Part shown: positions 9,573 to 17,767 of the stretch, piece after piece
Layout of the letters: the number at the start of each line of letters is the position of its first letter
Position numbering within the stretch: position 1 is the first letter of the stretch
Assembly: GCA_963714255.1 (NCBI GenBank)
Contig: CAVQNU010000018.1
Span: 1-64,000, forward strand
Source: Rhodovastum sp963714255
Lineage (GTDB): Bacteria > Pseudomonadota > Alphaproteobacteria > Acetobacterales > Acetobacteraceae
Length of the DNA stretch: 64,000 nucleotides
Reading direction: 5' to 3'
Translations under genes and position numbers: made by a program
The notes under the pieces: model-generated
What the model saw: the letters and a program-made list of their open reading frames with translations, nothing else
What the model was told of the DNA's origin: nothing
The model's database searches: none

Positions 9573-10865
9573 CTACACCCGCAACCGGGCGCGCCGCACC
9601 AGCGGCCGGGCGAACAGCTCGGCCAGGTCGGCGGCCTGCTCGTAGCCCTGGATCGGGGTGAACAGCAGCTCGATCGACCACTTGGTGGTGATGCCCTCCG
9701 CCTCCAGCGGATTGGCGAGGCCCAGGCCGCACACCACCAGATCGGGCCGCGCGGCGCGGCAGCGGTCGAGCTGGTTGTCGACGTGCTGGCCCTCGCTGAG
9801 TGCCGTGCCGGCGGGCAGCAGCGCCAGTTCCTCGGCCAGCAGCGCGCGGTGCAGATAGGGGGTGCCGACCTCGACCAGCTGCATGTCCAGCTCGCGGCTC
9901 AGGAACCGGGCCAACGGGATTTCCAGCTGGGAGTCCGGGAAGAAGAAAATCCGCTTGCCGGCCAGTTTCTCACGCGACCGGGCCAGCGCCTGGCGGGCCC
10001 GCTGCTCGCCCACCGCGGTAACGCCGCGCAGCGTCGCGGCATCGATGCCCCAGGCATCGGCGACCGCCCGCAGCCACAGCGTGGTGCCCGCCGCGCCGAG
10101 CGGGAAGGGGGCGGCAATGCGCTGCGCGCCGCGGCTTTCGAGCAGGCGCGACGTTTCGGCCAGGAAAGGCTGGGCGAGGATGAATCGGGTCGCCTTGCCC
10201 ACCGGCGGCAGGTCGGTCGCCCGCCGCGGCGGCAGGAAACGGACGGAGCCGACGCCCAGCGCGGCCAGCAGCCGGCCAAGCTGGTCTTCCACCACCTCGG
10301 CCAGTGCGCCCACCACCAGCAGCGCGGGTTCCCCGCCAGCCGGCGGCTCCGGCAGCGTGGGCACCAGGGCGGCGAGACAAGCATCCTCGCCCTCGGTGAA
10401 CGTGGTCTCGATGCCGCTGCCGGAATAGCTCAGCACCCGCACCGACGGCGCGAATCGCTGCGACAGCCGCGCCGCCGCCCGCGTCAGATCGAGCTTGATC
10501 ACCTCGGACGGGCACGAGCCCACCAGGAACAGCAACTTGATGTCCGGCCGGCGCTCGATCAGGCGGGTCACCACACGGTCGAGTTCGTCATTGGCATCGG
10601 CGAGCCCGGCGAGGTCGCGGTCGTCCATGATGGCGGTGGCGAAACGCGGCTCGGCAAAGATCATCACCCCGGCGGCGGACTGGATCAGATGCGCGCAGGT
10701 GCGCGAGCCGACCACCAGGAAAAACGCGTCCTGAATTTTGCGGTGCAGCCAGACGATGCCAGTGAGGCCGCAAAACACTTCGCGCTGGCCGCGTTCGCGC
10801 AGCACCGGGGCATCGCCGCAGCCGAGCGCGGCAGCAGAGGGTGGACTGGCGGCCAGTCCGTTCAC
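9573..10865 (-). CDS. bchN: Light-independent protochlorophyllide reductase subunit N
   Basis: NifD-like subunit of dark-operative protochlorophyllide reductase. 430 residues. Cys32 (VFCGLTG), Cys57 (SRTCAHL) and Cys118 (VGSCPSE) correspond to the three cysteines that complete the NB cluster with Asp36 of BchB. The start codon is GTG at 10865 and forms a GTGA overlap with the bchF stop, so translation is probably coupled. An N-terminal stretch of about 20 residues with little conservation precedes the core. Confidence 0.97.
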   Translation of the reverse strand: MNGLAASPPSAAALGCGDAPVLRERGQREVFCGLTGIVWLHRKIQDAFFLVVGSRTCAHLIQSAAGVMIFAEPRFATAIMDDRDLAGLADANDELDRVVTRLIERRPDIKLLFLVGSCPSEVIKLDLTRAAARLSQRFAPSVRVLSYSGSGIETTFTEGEDACLAALVPTLPEPPAGGEPALLVVGALAEVVEDQLGRLLAALGVGSVRFLPPRRATDLPPVGKATRFILAQPFLAETSRLLESRGAQRIAAPFPLGAAGTTLWLRAVADAWGIDAATLRGVTAVGEQRARQALARSREKLAGKRIFFFPDSQLEIPLARFLSRELDMQLVEVGTPYLHRALLAEELALLPAGTALSEGQHVDNQLDRCRAARPDLVVCGLGLANPLEAEGITTKWSIELLFTPIQGYEQAADLAELFARPLVRRARLRV

Positions 10866-11458
10866 CGCGACGATCCCAAGGACACGCCGGCCGCGGGCGG
10901 GACGGGCCGCTCGCGCCGTGCGGCACGTAGTTTCAGAACGAACTGGGTCGCGTTCACCACATAGGTGGCATACGCAGCGAGCGCGATGAGGATCTGCTCA
11001 CGCACCGGCGCGCCCGAAAACATCGCCGCCAGATAGGCCGTGTGCAGCGCCAGCACGAGCATGCTGAACACGTCCTCCCAGAAGAACGCCGGGGCAAACA
11101 GGTAGCGGCCGAAGACGACCTTCTCCCAGATCGCGCCGGTGATCATGATGGTGTAGAGGACGAAGGTCTTGACAACAATCGAGATGGTCGCCGCTTCCAG
11201 TCCCTCGCCGGTGCCAATGAAGTGCAGCACCAGGGCAAGACTGACCAGGAACACCAGGAACTGCACCGGCGCGAGCACGCCCTGCACCAGCGTCCAGGCG
11301 GTCGCATCGCGCCGCTTGCGCTCTTCCTCGGAATAGAGCGGCTCGCCCTTGGCCTTCCACAGCGGAAGCTGGCCATGGCCGCAGCGCCCGGCCACCGAAG
11401 CGAACGGGCAAAAGTCGACCGTACCGATCAGCCGGTCGAATACACTAGAGGTAAACAT
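10862..11458 (-). CDS. bchF: 3-vinyl bacteriochlorophyllide hydratase
   Basis: Adds water to the C3 vinyl group on the way to bacteriochlorophyll a. 198 residues with about four hydrophobic helices in the second half, and the motif GRYLFAPAFFWEDVFS typical of BchF. First gene of the minus-strand photosynthesis operon bchFNBHLM-lhaA-puhAB. The region upstream faces the aerR/ppaA gene and probably holds the promoter. The ribosome site is weak. Confidence 0.95.
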   Translation of the reverse strand: MFTSSVFDRLIGTVDFCPFASVAGRCGHGQLPLWKAKGEPLYSEEERKRRDATAWTLVQGVLAPVQFLVFLVSLALVLHFIGTGEGLEAATISIVVKTFVLYTIMITGAIWEKVVFGRYLFAPAFFWEDVFSMLVLALHTAYLAAMFSGAPVREQILIALAAYATYVVNATQFVLKLRAARRERPVPPAAGVSLGSSR

Positions 11459-11710
11459 CGCTTGACAACGTCCCGGCCTGAGGGTCCGCTACGGCCGCGT
11501 TCGCATCATGCATCGAACGCCCGCCCGCGGATCGACAACACGCTCATCTCCAGCAAGCCGAGTGCGACGGTGATCCATTCCGCCCTGTTCCTCGTGCGTG
11601 GTGGCCACAACGGCAAGGCTAGATCGCCACCCCCCGAGTGTCAAGGATACCGAACGTCAACCTAGCTTGACATTTTCACCCCGGCCGGATTGAACTGCGG
11701 AGACCAAGGG
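11459..11710. promoter_or_regulatory. Divergent control region between bchF and aerR/ppaA
   Basis: 252 bases separating two oppositely directed photosynthesis operons, so promoters for both should lie here. A search by eye for the CrtJ/PpsR target TGT-N12-ACA found no full site; the nearest is TGT at 11639 followed after 12 bases by ACG. Visible instead are a 16-base imperfect palindrome at 11656-11671 with arms GTCAA and TTGAC around CTAG, a TGTCAA at 11639 and a TTGACA at 11667-11672. The last could be a -35 element for the plus operon (17-base spacer to TTGAAC, a poor -10). Confidence 0.45.
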
Positions 11711-12628
11711 ATGGTTGCCTTGACACACCGGGACACCGCCAGCGATGGCCGTGCAGCGAAGAGCTGGGCAGGCAGAGGCTGGGCGTCGCCGCAATGCGGC
11801 GGCACCGGCGTCAAATGCCGTAACGTCGCCCGCTGCGACTGGCCGCGCCAGCGTCTCAGCCTGCTCACCCAGACCATCGAGCAGGAAATCGTGCCCCGGC
11901 TCGTGCTGGCGCGCAGCGCCGCACCGGCGCATCCGGTGCAGCCGCCGCCCGGCACCGTACCGGTGGCGCCCGAGGAGATCGGCGAACTCGCCCGCCTGGC
12001 GATCGCCCACGACCCCGCCGCCGCCGTCGCCTTCATCGCCGCCGTGCTGGCCCGCGGCACCACGCTGGAAACCGTTTATCTCGACCTGCTCGCCCCGGCC
12101 GCTCGCCGGCTCGGGGACATGTGGAACGAGGATCTGTGCGACTTCACCCAGGTCACCATGGGGGTCTGGTGCCTGCACCAGTTGCTGCGCGAAACCGGCA
12201 ACAACGTGCCCGACCCGCTGCTGCGCCGCGAGAACGACCGTCGCATTCTGCTGGTGCCGGTGCCCGGCGAGCAGCACACGTTCGGTCTGGCCATGGTCGC
12301 CACCATGTTCCGCCGGTCCGGCTGGACGGTCTGGAGCGAGCCGCTGGCGTCAAGCAATGACCTGGTCGGCATCGTCCGCAACGAATGGTTCTCGGTGGTC
12401 GGCTTTTCGCTGAGCAGCCCTTCCCGGTTGGAAGCGCTCGCCACCAACATCCGGAGGGTCCGTCGCGCCTCGCGCAACCCCGCGGTCGGCATCCTGGTCG
12501 GCGGCCAGGTATTTCTGGAGCGGCCCGAGCTCGTGGTCATGGTGGGGGCGGACGCGACTGCGGTCGACGCGCGTCAGGCCACCCTGCAGGCCGAGAGCCT
12601 GGTCGCCCTGCGCGCCACCAGCGATTGA
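11711..12628 (+). CDS. ppaA: AerR/PpaA-type cobalamin-binding antirepressor
   Basis: Known family members bind cobalamin and relieve PpsR/CrtJ repression in response to light and oxygen. 305 residues from the ATG at 11711, chosen because GGAG lies eight bases upstream; an in-frame TTG at 11690 is possible. The helical segment with LGDMWNEDLCDFTQ (about 134-148) resembles the B12-binding helix bundle of this class. The Rossmann-like domain starts near residue 178, with His189 in GEQHTFG as the candidate cobalt ligand, and ends with ILVGGQVFLE. The first 50 residues are Cys/Arg-rich and poorly conserved. It stands directly upstream of ppsR, the usual pairing. Confidence 0.88.
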   Translation: MVALTHRDTASDGRAAKSWAGRGWASPQCGGTGVKCRNVARCDWPRQRLSLLTQTIEQEIVPRLVLARSAAPAHPVQPPPGTVPVAPEEIGELARLAIAHDPAAAVAFIAAVLARGTTLETVYLDLLAPAARRLGDMWNEDLCDFTQVTMGVWCLHQLLRETGNNVPDPLLRRENDRRILLVPVPGEQHTFGLAMVATMFRRSGWTVWSEPLASSNDLVGIVRNEWFSVVGFSLSSPSRLEALATNIRRVRRASRNPAVGILVGGQVFLERPELVVMVGADATAVDARQATLQAESLVALRATSD

Positions 12629-12704
12629 ACGAAAAGAGACCGCAACTGGGAGGGGTCGTCCGGGGGAAACACGCCACCAACAGTCAACTTCCGGGTCATT
12701 CGTA

Positions 12705-14138
12705 ATGGTGTTCAAAGCCCCAAAACGGACGCTCGGAAACCTGGACGCCGACTCGGCCGCGGCCTTAATCACCGCGGCCACGGATGTGGCTTTGATTTTG
12801 GACGCCGAGGGCGTGATTCGTGACATCTCGTTCCAAAGCGACGAGCTTGCCCGCGAACTTGAAGGCAGCAGAAGCTGGTCCGGCAAGCGCTGGGCCGACA
12901 CCGTGACACCGGAGAGCCGCCCCAAGGTGGACAGTCTGCTGCATGATGCCGCCGCCGGCGCCGCGCCGCGCTGGCGCCACATCAACCAGGCCTCGCCGGG
13001 CGGCGAGGGCGTGCCGGTGCTGTTCTCCGCCATGCGGGCGGGCACCGGCAGGCCGGTGGTGGCCTTCGGCCGCGACCTACGCGCCATCTCCGCCTTGCAG
13101 CAACGCCTGGTGGACGCCCAGCAATCGGTGGAGCGCGACTACGCGCGCCTGCGCCATGTCGAAATGCGCTACCGGCTGCTGTTCGAAATGTCGGCCGAGC
13201 CGGTGCTGGTGCTCGATGCGTTCACCCACAAGGTCACTGAAGCCAACCCGGCCGCCCGCCAGCTGTTCGGCGAGACCGGCCGGCGCCTGGTCGGCCGCGC
13301 TTTCCCCGATGTGTTCGACCCCGCGGATGGCCAGGCCGTCCGCGACCTGCTGGCCGGCGTGCGTGCCTCCGGCCGGGTCGACGACGTGCGCGCCCGCGTC
13401 GCCGACCCCGCCCGCGAGGTGCGGGTATTCGCTTCGCTGTTCCGCCAGGAGAGCACCGCATTGCTGCTGGTCCGCCTCGCCGGCACCCAGTCGGCGGCGG
13501 CCGCCGCCGAGCCGGCCGAGCTGCCACGCGTCAGGTCGAAGATTTTGAAGCTGATCGAGAACGGCCCCGACGGTTTCGTCGTCACCGGCCCGGACGGGCG
13601 CATCCTCGCCGCCAACGCCGCCTTCCTCGACATGGCCCAGCTCGCCACCGAGGAACAGGCCTGCGGCGAGGCGCTGGAGCGCTGGGTCGGCCGGCCCGGG
13701 GTCGAGATGGATGTGCTGATCGCCAATCTACGCCAGCGCGGCTCGGTCCGCCTGTTCGCCACCACGCTGCGCAGCGAGTACGGCGCCACCGCCGAGGTCG
13801 AAATCTCGGCGGTCGCGGTGATGAACGGCGAGGCGCCGTGTTTCGGCTTCGCCATCCGCAACGTCGGCCGGCGCCTGTCCGAAGTCCGCGCCGGCCGCGA
13901 GCTGCCCCGCTCGGTCGAGCAGCTCACCGAACTGGTCGGCCGCGTCGCCCTCAAGGACCTGGTGCGCGAGACCACCGATGTGATCGAGCGGCTGTGCATC
14001 GAAGCCGCGCTGGAACTGACCAACGACAACCGCGCCTCGGCGGCCGAAATGCTCGGCCTCAGCCGGCAAAGCCTGTATTCGAAACTGCGCCGCTATGGCC
14101 TGGGCGAGCTCGATCACGAGCCCGGACACGAAGGATGA
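12705..14138 (+). CDS. ppsR: PpsR/CrtJ transcriptional repressor of photosynthesis genes
   Basis: Aerobic repressor of bacteriochlorophyll, carotenoid and light-harvesting genes. 477 residues: N-terminal PAS-like domain (about 25-125), a Gln-containing linker helix (about 130-155), PAS1 (155-260), PAS2 (280-385) and a Fis-type helix-turn-helix with NRASAAEMLGLSRQSLY (442-458). Cys431 starts the DNA-binding domain, as in Rhodobacter. The first 319 residues contain no cysteine, so the inter-PAS partner of the Rhodobacter disulfide (near residue 250) is missing; the only others are Cys320 and Cys379. It ends in an ATGA overlap with bchG. Confidence 0.93.
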   Translation: MVFKAPKRTLGNLDADSAAALITAATDVALILDAEGVIRDISFQSDELARELEGSRSWSGKRWADTVTPESRPKVDSLLHDAAAGAAPRWRHINQASPGGEGVPVLFSAMRAGTGRPVVAFGRDLRAISALQQRLVDAQQSVERDYARLRHVEMRYRLLFEMSAEPVLVLDAFTHKVTEANPAARQLFGETGRRLVGRAFPDVFDPADGQAVRDLLAGVRASGRVDDVRARVADPAREVRVFASLFRQESTALLLVRLAGTQSAAAAAEPAELPRVRSKILKLIENGPDGFVVTGPDGRILAANAAFLDMAQLATEEQACGEALERWVGRPGVEMDVLIANLRQRGSVRLFATTLRSEYGATAEVEISAVAVMNGEAPCFGFAIRNVGRRLSEVRAGRELPRSVEQLTELVGRVALKDLVRETTDVIERLCIEAALELTNDNRASAAEMLGLSRQSLYSKLRRYGLGELDHEPGHEG

Positions 14139-15037
14139 ACGTGCACTCCGCCGCCGAACGCCCGGCCATGCCGGCAGCCCTTGAAGTCCTGCACCCGATC
14201 ACCTGGTTCGCGCCCATGTGGGCGTTCGGGTGCGGCATCGCCTCGTCCGGCCAGTCGGCCAGCGGCAAATGGGCGGTGATCGCCGCCGGCGTGGTGCTGG
14301 CAGGCCCATTGCTCACCGCCACCAGCCAGGTGGTGAACGACTGGTACGACCGCCATGTCGACGCCATCAACGAGCCCGACCGGCCGATCCCCTCCGGCCG
14401 CATCCCCGGCCGCATGGGGTTGTATCTGGCGATCGGCTGGTCGGCCGCCTCGCTGGCGCTGGCCGCCGCCATCGGCACGTTCGTGCTGTTCGCCGCCTCC
14501 GCAGGGCTGGTGCTGGCCTGGCTGTACAGCGCGCCGCCGGTGCGGCTGAAACAGAACGGCTGGTGGGGCAACGCCGCCGTCGGCGGCTGCTATGAAGGCC
14601 TGCCCTGGATCACCGGGGCGGCGGTCATGGAAGGCGGCGTGCCGGACTGGCGGGTGTTCCTGCTGGCCTTCCTCTATAGCGCCGGCGCGCACGGCATCAT
14701 GACGCTGAACGACTTCAAATCGGTCGAGGGCGACCGCGAAATGGGCGTCGCCTCGCTGCCCGTGCAGCTCGGCGTCGAGCGTGCCGCGAAACTGGCCTGC
14801 GTGGTCATGGCGGTGCCGCAGATTGTGGTCATCGGCCTGCTGCTCGCCTGGGGCAGTCCGGTGCATGCCGGCATCATCGTCGCATTGCTGCTGGCGCAGT
14901 TCGTGCTGATGGCCCGCTGGCTGCAGCAGCCGCGCGCCCGTGCGCCCTGGTACAACGCCACCGGCACGACGCTCTATGTCATCGGCATGCTGGTCAGCGC
15001 CTTCGCCATCGGCCCGCTGGTGGCTGGCGCGTCATGA
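14135..15037 (+). CDS. bchG: Bacteriochlorophyll synthase
   Basis: UbiA-family prenyltransferase that esterifies bacteriochlorophyllide a with geranylgeranyl diphosphate at the membrane. 300 residues, eight to nine hydrophobic helices. The first Asp-rich motif NDWYDRHVDAINEPDRP starts at residue 68; the second is LNDFKSVEGDREMG. The ATG at 14135 overlaps the ppsR stop by four bases, and another four-base overlap joins it to the next gene. Downstream order bchG - PucC-family - bchP matches other purple bacteria. Confidence 0.95.
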   Translation: MNVHSAAERPAMPAALEVLHPITWFAPMWAFGCGIASSGQSASGKWAVIAAGVVLAGPLLTATSQVVNDWYDRHVDAINEPDRPIPSGRIPGRMGLYLAIGWSAASLALAAAIGTFVLFAASAGLVLAWLYSAPPVRLKQNGWWGNAAVGGCYEGLPWITGAAVMEGGVPDWRVFLLAFLYSAGAHGIMTLNDFKSVEGDREMGVASLPVQLGVERAAKLACVVMAVPQIVVIGLLLAWGSPVHAGIIVALLLAQFVLMARWLQQPRARAPWYNATGTTLYVIGMLVSAFAIGPLVAGAS

Positions 15038-16377
15038 GCACGGTGGCGGGCGAGCGGCGCATCGGCTGGACCGGCATCGTCCGGCTCGGCCTGGTGCAGG
15101 CCTCGCTCGGCGCCATCGTCGTGCTGTGCACCTCGACCATGAACCGGGTGATGCAGATCGAGCTGATGCTGCCGGCGGTGCTGCCCGGCACGCTGGTGGC
15201 GTGGCATTACGTTCTGCAGGTGCTGCGGCCCAGGCTGGGCTATGGCTCGGACGTGGGCGGGCGGCGCACGCCGTGGATCGTCGGCGGCATGGCGCTGCTG
15301 GCGGGCGGCGGCGTGCTGGCGGCGCTGGCCACCGCCTGGATGGGCAGCTCGTTGCTCGGCGGCATCACGCTCGCGGTGCTTGCCTACACGCTGATCGGCA
15401 TCGGCGTGGGGGCTGCCGGCACCTCGCTGCTGGTACTGCTGGCCAAGCGGGTGGACGAGCCGCGCCGCCCGGCGGCGGCCTCCCTCGTCTGGCTGATGAT
15501 GATCCTGGGCATCGCGCTCACCGCCGGCATCGGCGGCAAGCTGCTGATGCCGTTCTCCGGCCTGCGCCTGATCGAGGTCACCGCAGCCGTCGGCGCGCTG
15601 GCGCTGGCGCTGACCACGCTCGCGGTATGGGGCATGGAAGGCGCGGCCGGTCCCGCCGCGCCGGCCGAGCCACAGCCGCCCTTCGCGGTCGCCTTCCGCC
15701 AGGTCTGGGGCGAGCAGCAGGTCCGCCATTTCGCCGTTCTGGTGTTCGTTTCCATGCTGGCCTACAGCGCCCAGGAACTGATCATCGAGCCCTTCGCCGG
15801 CGCGGTGTTCCATCTGCCGCCGGGCCAGTCCACCCAGTTGATCGGGGTGCAGCACGGCGGCGTGCTGACCGGCATGATCCTGCTCGCCCTGGCCGGCCTG
15901 GCGTCGGCGCGCTGGCGCTTCGGCTCGCTACGCGGCTGGATGGCGCTGGGCTGCTTCGCCTCGACCATTGGATTGCTGGCGATGGCAACCGCCGGCTCGG
16001 TCGGGCCGCGCTGGCCGCTGGCCGGCTCGTTTTTCCTGCTCGGCGTGGCGAACGGATTTTTCTGCGCCGCCGCCATCGCCGCGATGATGCAACTGGCCGG
16101 CAGCGGGCGGGCAGCGCGCGAAGGCGTGCGCATGGGGCTGTGGGGGGCGGCGCAGGCGCTGGCCTTCGGTCTGGGCAGCATGGCGGGCAGCAGCGCGGTC
16201 GATCTGGCAAAGGCTTTGCTTGGCGCACCGGTGGCGGCCTATGCCGCCGTGTTCACCGCGCAGGCGGTGCTGTTCCTGGTCGCCGGCATGCTGGCGCTGC
16301 GCGTCGGCGCGCCGGCGCACGGCGGTGCGGAAGCGGAATTGGTGGTCGCCGGCGATGCCGGCATAAGGGGGTGGTAA
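15034..16377 (+). CDS. PucC-family membrane protein (Orf428/Bch2 type)
   Basis: 447-residue polytopic protein of the PucC/LhaA branch of the major facilitator superfamily, with about 12 helices and the loop motif LRPRLGYGSDVGGRRTPW. Genes of this type (orf428 in Rhodobacter capsulatus) sit between bchG and bchP and are thought to handle bacteriochlorophyll during antenna assembly. The exact role is not established. It is a paralogue of lhaA in this window. It overlaps bchG by four bases and is followed five bases later by bchP. Confidence 0.88.
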   Translation: MSTVAGERRIGWTGIVRLGLVQASLGAIVVLCTSTMNRVMQIELMLPAVLPGTLVAWHYVLQVLRPRLGYGSDVGGRRTPWIVGGMALLAGGGVLAALATAWMGSSLLGGITLAVLAYTLIGIGVGAAGTSLLVLLAKRVDEPRRPAAASLVWLMMILGIALTAGIGGKLLMPFSGLRLIEVTAAVGALALALTTLAVWGMEGAAGPAAPAEPQPPFAVAFRQVWGEQQVRHFAVLVFVSMLAYSAQELIIEPFAGAVFHLPPGQSTQLIGVQHGGVLTGMILLALAGLASARWRFGSLRGWMALGCFASTIGLLAMATAGSVGPRWPLAGSFFLLGVANGFFCAAAIAAMMQLAGSGRAAREGVRMGLWGAAQALAFGLGSMAGSSAVDLAKALLGAPVAAYAAVFTAQAVLFLVAGMLALRVGAPAHGGAEAELVVAGDAGIRGW

Positions 16378-16382
16378 GGGCT

Positions 16383-17580
16383 ATGTCTGAGCTTGAAACG
16401 TTCGATGTGGTGATTGTCGGCGGCGGTCCGGCCGGCGCGACGGCGGCGGCCGACCTGGCAAGGCGCGGCCGGTCCGTGCTGCTGCTCGACAAGGCTGGCC
16501 GGATCAAGCCATGCGGTGGCGCGATTCCGCCACGCTGCATCCAGGAATTCGCCATCCCCGACCACATGTTGGTCGCCAAGGTCACCTCCGCCCGCATGGT
16601 CTCGCCCACCTCCCGGCATGTCGACATGCCGATCGACGGCGGCTTTGTCGGCATGGTGGACCGCGAGTTCTTCGACGAATGGCTGCGCGAGCGCGCCGCC
16701 AGTGCGGGCGCCGTGCGCCGTGCCGGCACGTTCGAGCGGATCGAACGCGGCGATGACGGTGTGTCGCAGATTTTCTACCATCCGAAGACCGCGCCGCGGG
16801 ATGCCGCGCCCGAACGGGTGCGCGCCCGCGCCATCATCGGCGCCGACGGGGCGCTCTCGCAGGTGGCGCGGCAGAGCAACATCCCGGGCGCCGACCGCGT
16901 GCCCTACGTATTTGCCTACCACGAAATCATCCGCTCGCCGCGCGCCGCCGATTTCGATCCGCGCGCGCTGCGATGTCTACTACAACGGCGGGATGTCGCC
17001 CGATTTCTACAGCTGGATTTTTCCGCACGGCGACATCACTAGCGTCGGCACCGGCAGCGCCCACAAAGGGTTCTCGCTGCGCGGCGCGGTCGGCCAGTTG
17101 CGCGAAGTGGCCGGGCTGGACGGGCAGGAAACCATCCGCCGCGAAGGTGCCCCCATTCCGCTGCGCCCGCTGAAGAAATGGGACAACAACCGCGACCTGG
17201 TGCTGGCCGGCGATGCCGCCGGCGTGGTCGCGCCCGCCTCCGGCGAGGGCATCTTCTACGCCATGACCGGCGGCCGGCTCGCGGCCGACGCGACCGACGA
17301 ATTCCTCGCCACCGGCGACGCCCGCGCGCTCGCCTCCGCCCGCAAGCGCTTCATGCGCACGCATGGCGCGGTGTTCTGGATTCTCGGGATCATGCAGGAC
17401 TACTGGTACACAACTGACAAACGGCGCGAACGCTTCGTCACCATCTGCCGCGACCCCGACGTGCAGCAATTGACCTGGGACGCGTATATGAACAAGGAAC
17501 TGGTGCGGGCGCGGCCGTTGGCGCATGCGCGGATTTTCTGGAAGAATATTGCGCATCTGACCGGGCTGGTGCCGGCGTAA
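16383..17580 (+). pseudogene. bchP: Geranylgeranyl reductase bchP, interrupted by a +1 frameshift
   Basis: BchP reduces the geranylgeranyl tail of bacteriochlorophyll to phytyl. The N-terminal half begins at ATG 16383 with the FAD motif VIVGGGPAGATAAADLA and runs in frame to about 16960. Conserved sequence then continues in the next frame from about 16966 (RCDVYYNGGMSPDFYSWIF, then VLAGDAAGVVAPASGEGIFY) to the stop at 17578-17580. Removing one base from the alternating GC run at 16960-16968 restores one protein of about 398 residues, the normal length. As written, the first frame ends at 17042. This is either a real mutation or an indel error in a GC run; the rest of the gene looks under full selection. 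Confidence 0.85.
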
Positions 17581-17582
17581 AG

Positions 17583-17766
17583 CAAGGCCAGGGGGCTTTG
17601 CCCCCTGGACCCCCACCAAGGGCCGAGAGGCCCCTGGACCCCGCTACTTCAGACGGTTGCTACACGAAGGGGGTGAGCAGGTGAACCGGTTCACCTCCTC
17701 ACCCCCTTCGTGTAGCAACCGTCTAAAAAGTAATGGGGTCCAGGGGGCAAAGCCCCTGGCCTTCCT
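17583..17766. repeat. Intergenic inverted repeat, copy 1 (bchP / cytochrome junction)
   Basis: Copy of the window-wide palindromic family, between convergent bchP and the cytochrome gene. The left part carries CCAGGGGGCTTTGCCCCCTGG and the right part a near mirror image, with TGGACCCC blocks in opposite orientation. A separate 74-base palindrome is nested in the centre. Both CDS ends lie just outside, so the element fills the whole intergenic space and could terminate transcription from both sides. Confidence 0.8.
17651..17724. repeat. 74-base near-perfect palindrome
   Basis: Arms of 27 bases (17651-17677 and 17698-17724) are exact reverse complements. They flank a 20-base centre whose middle, GTGAACCGGTTCAC, is itself a perfect 14-base palindrome. 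Only one base pair in the whole structure fails. It is unlike the other repeat copies in the window, none of which has this insert. Confidence 0.9.
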
Positions 17767-17767
17767 T

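Noticed and set aside
4396..9661. Several plus-strand open frames of 500-600 codons opposite bchH and bchB
   Set aside because: They are antisense shadows from high GC; the minus-strand frames carry full BchH, BchB motifs and the shadow products are Arg/Gln/Pro/His-rich without domains.
11639..11656. Possible PpsR box TGT-N12-ACG
   Set aside because: The last base of the consensus ACA fails, and the inner half-sites do not match TGTc/gACA.
14940..17042. A 700-codon open frame ending in the N-terminal half of bchP
   Set aside because: Its first 480 codons are a shadow of the PucC-family gene; only the part from 16383 is bchP. The lack of a stop between them is chance.
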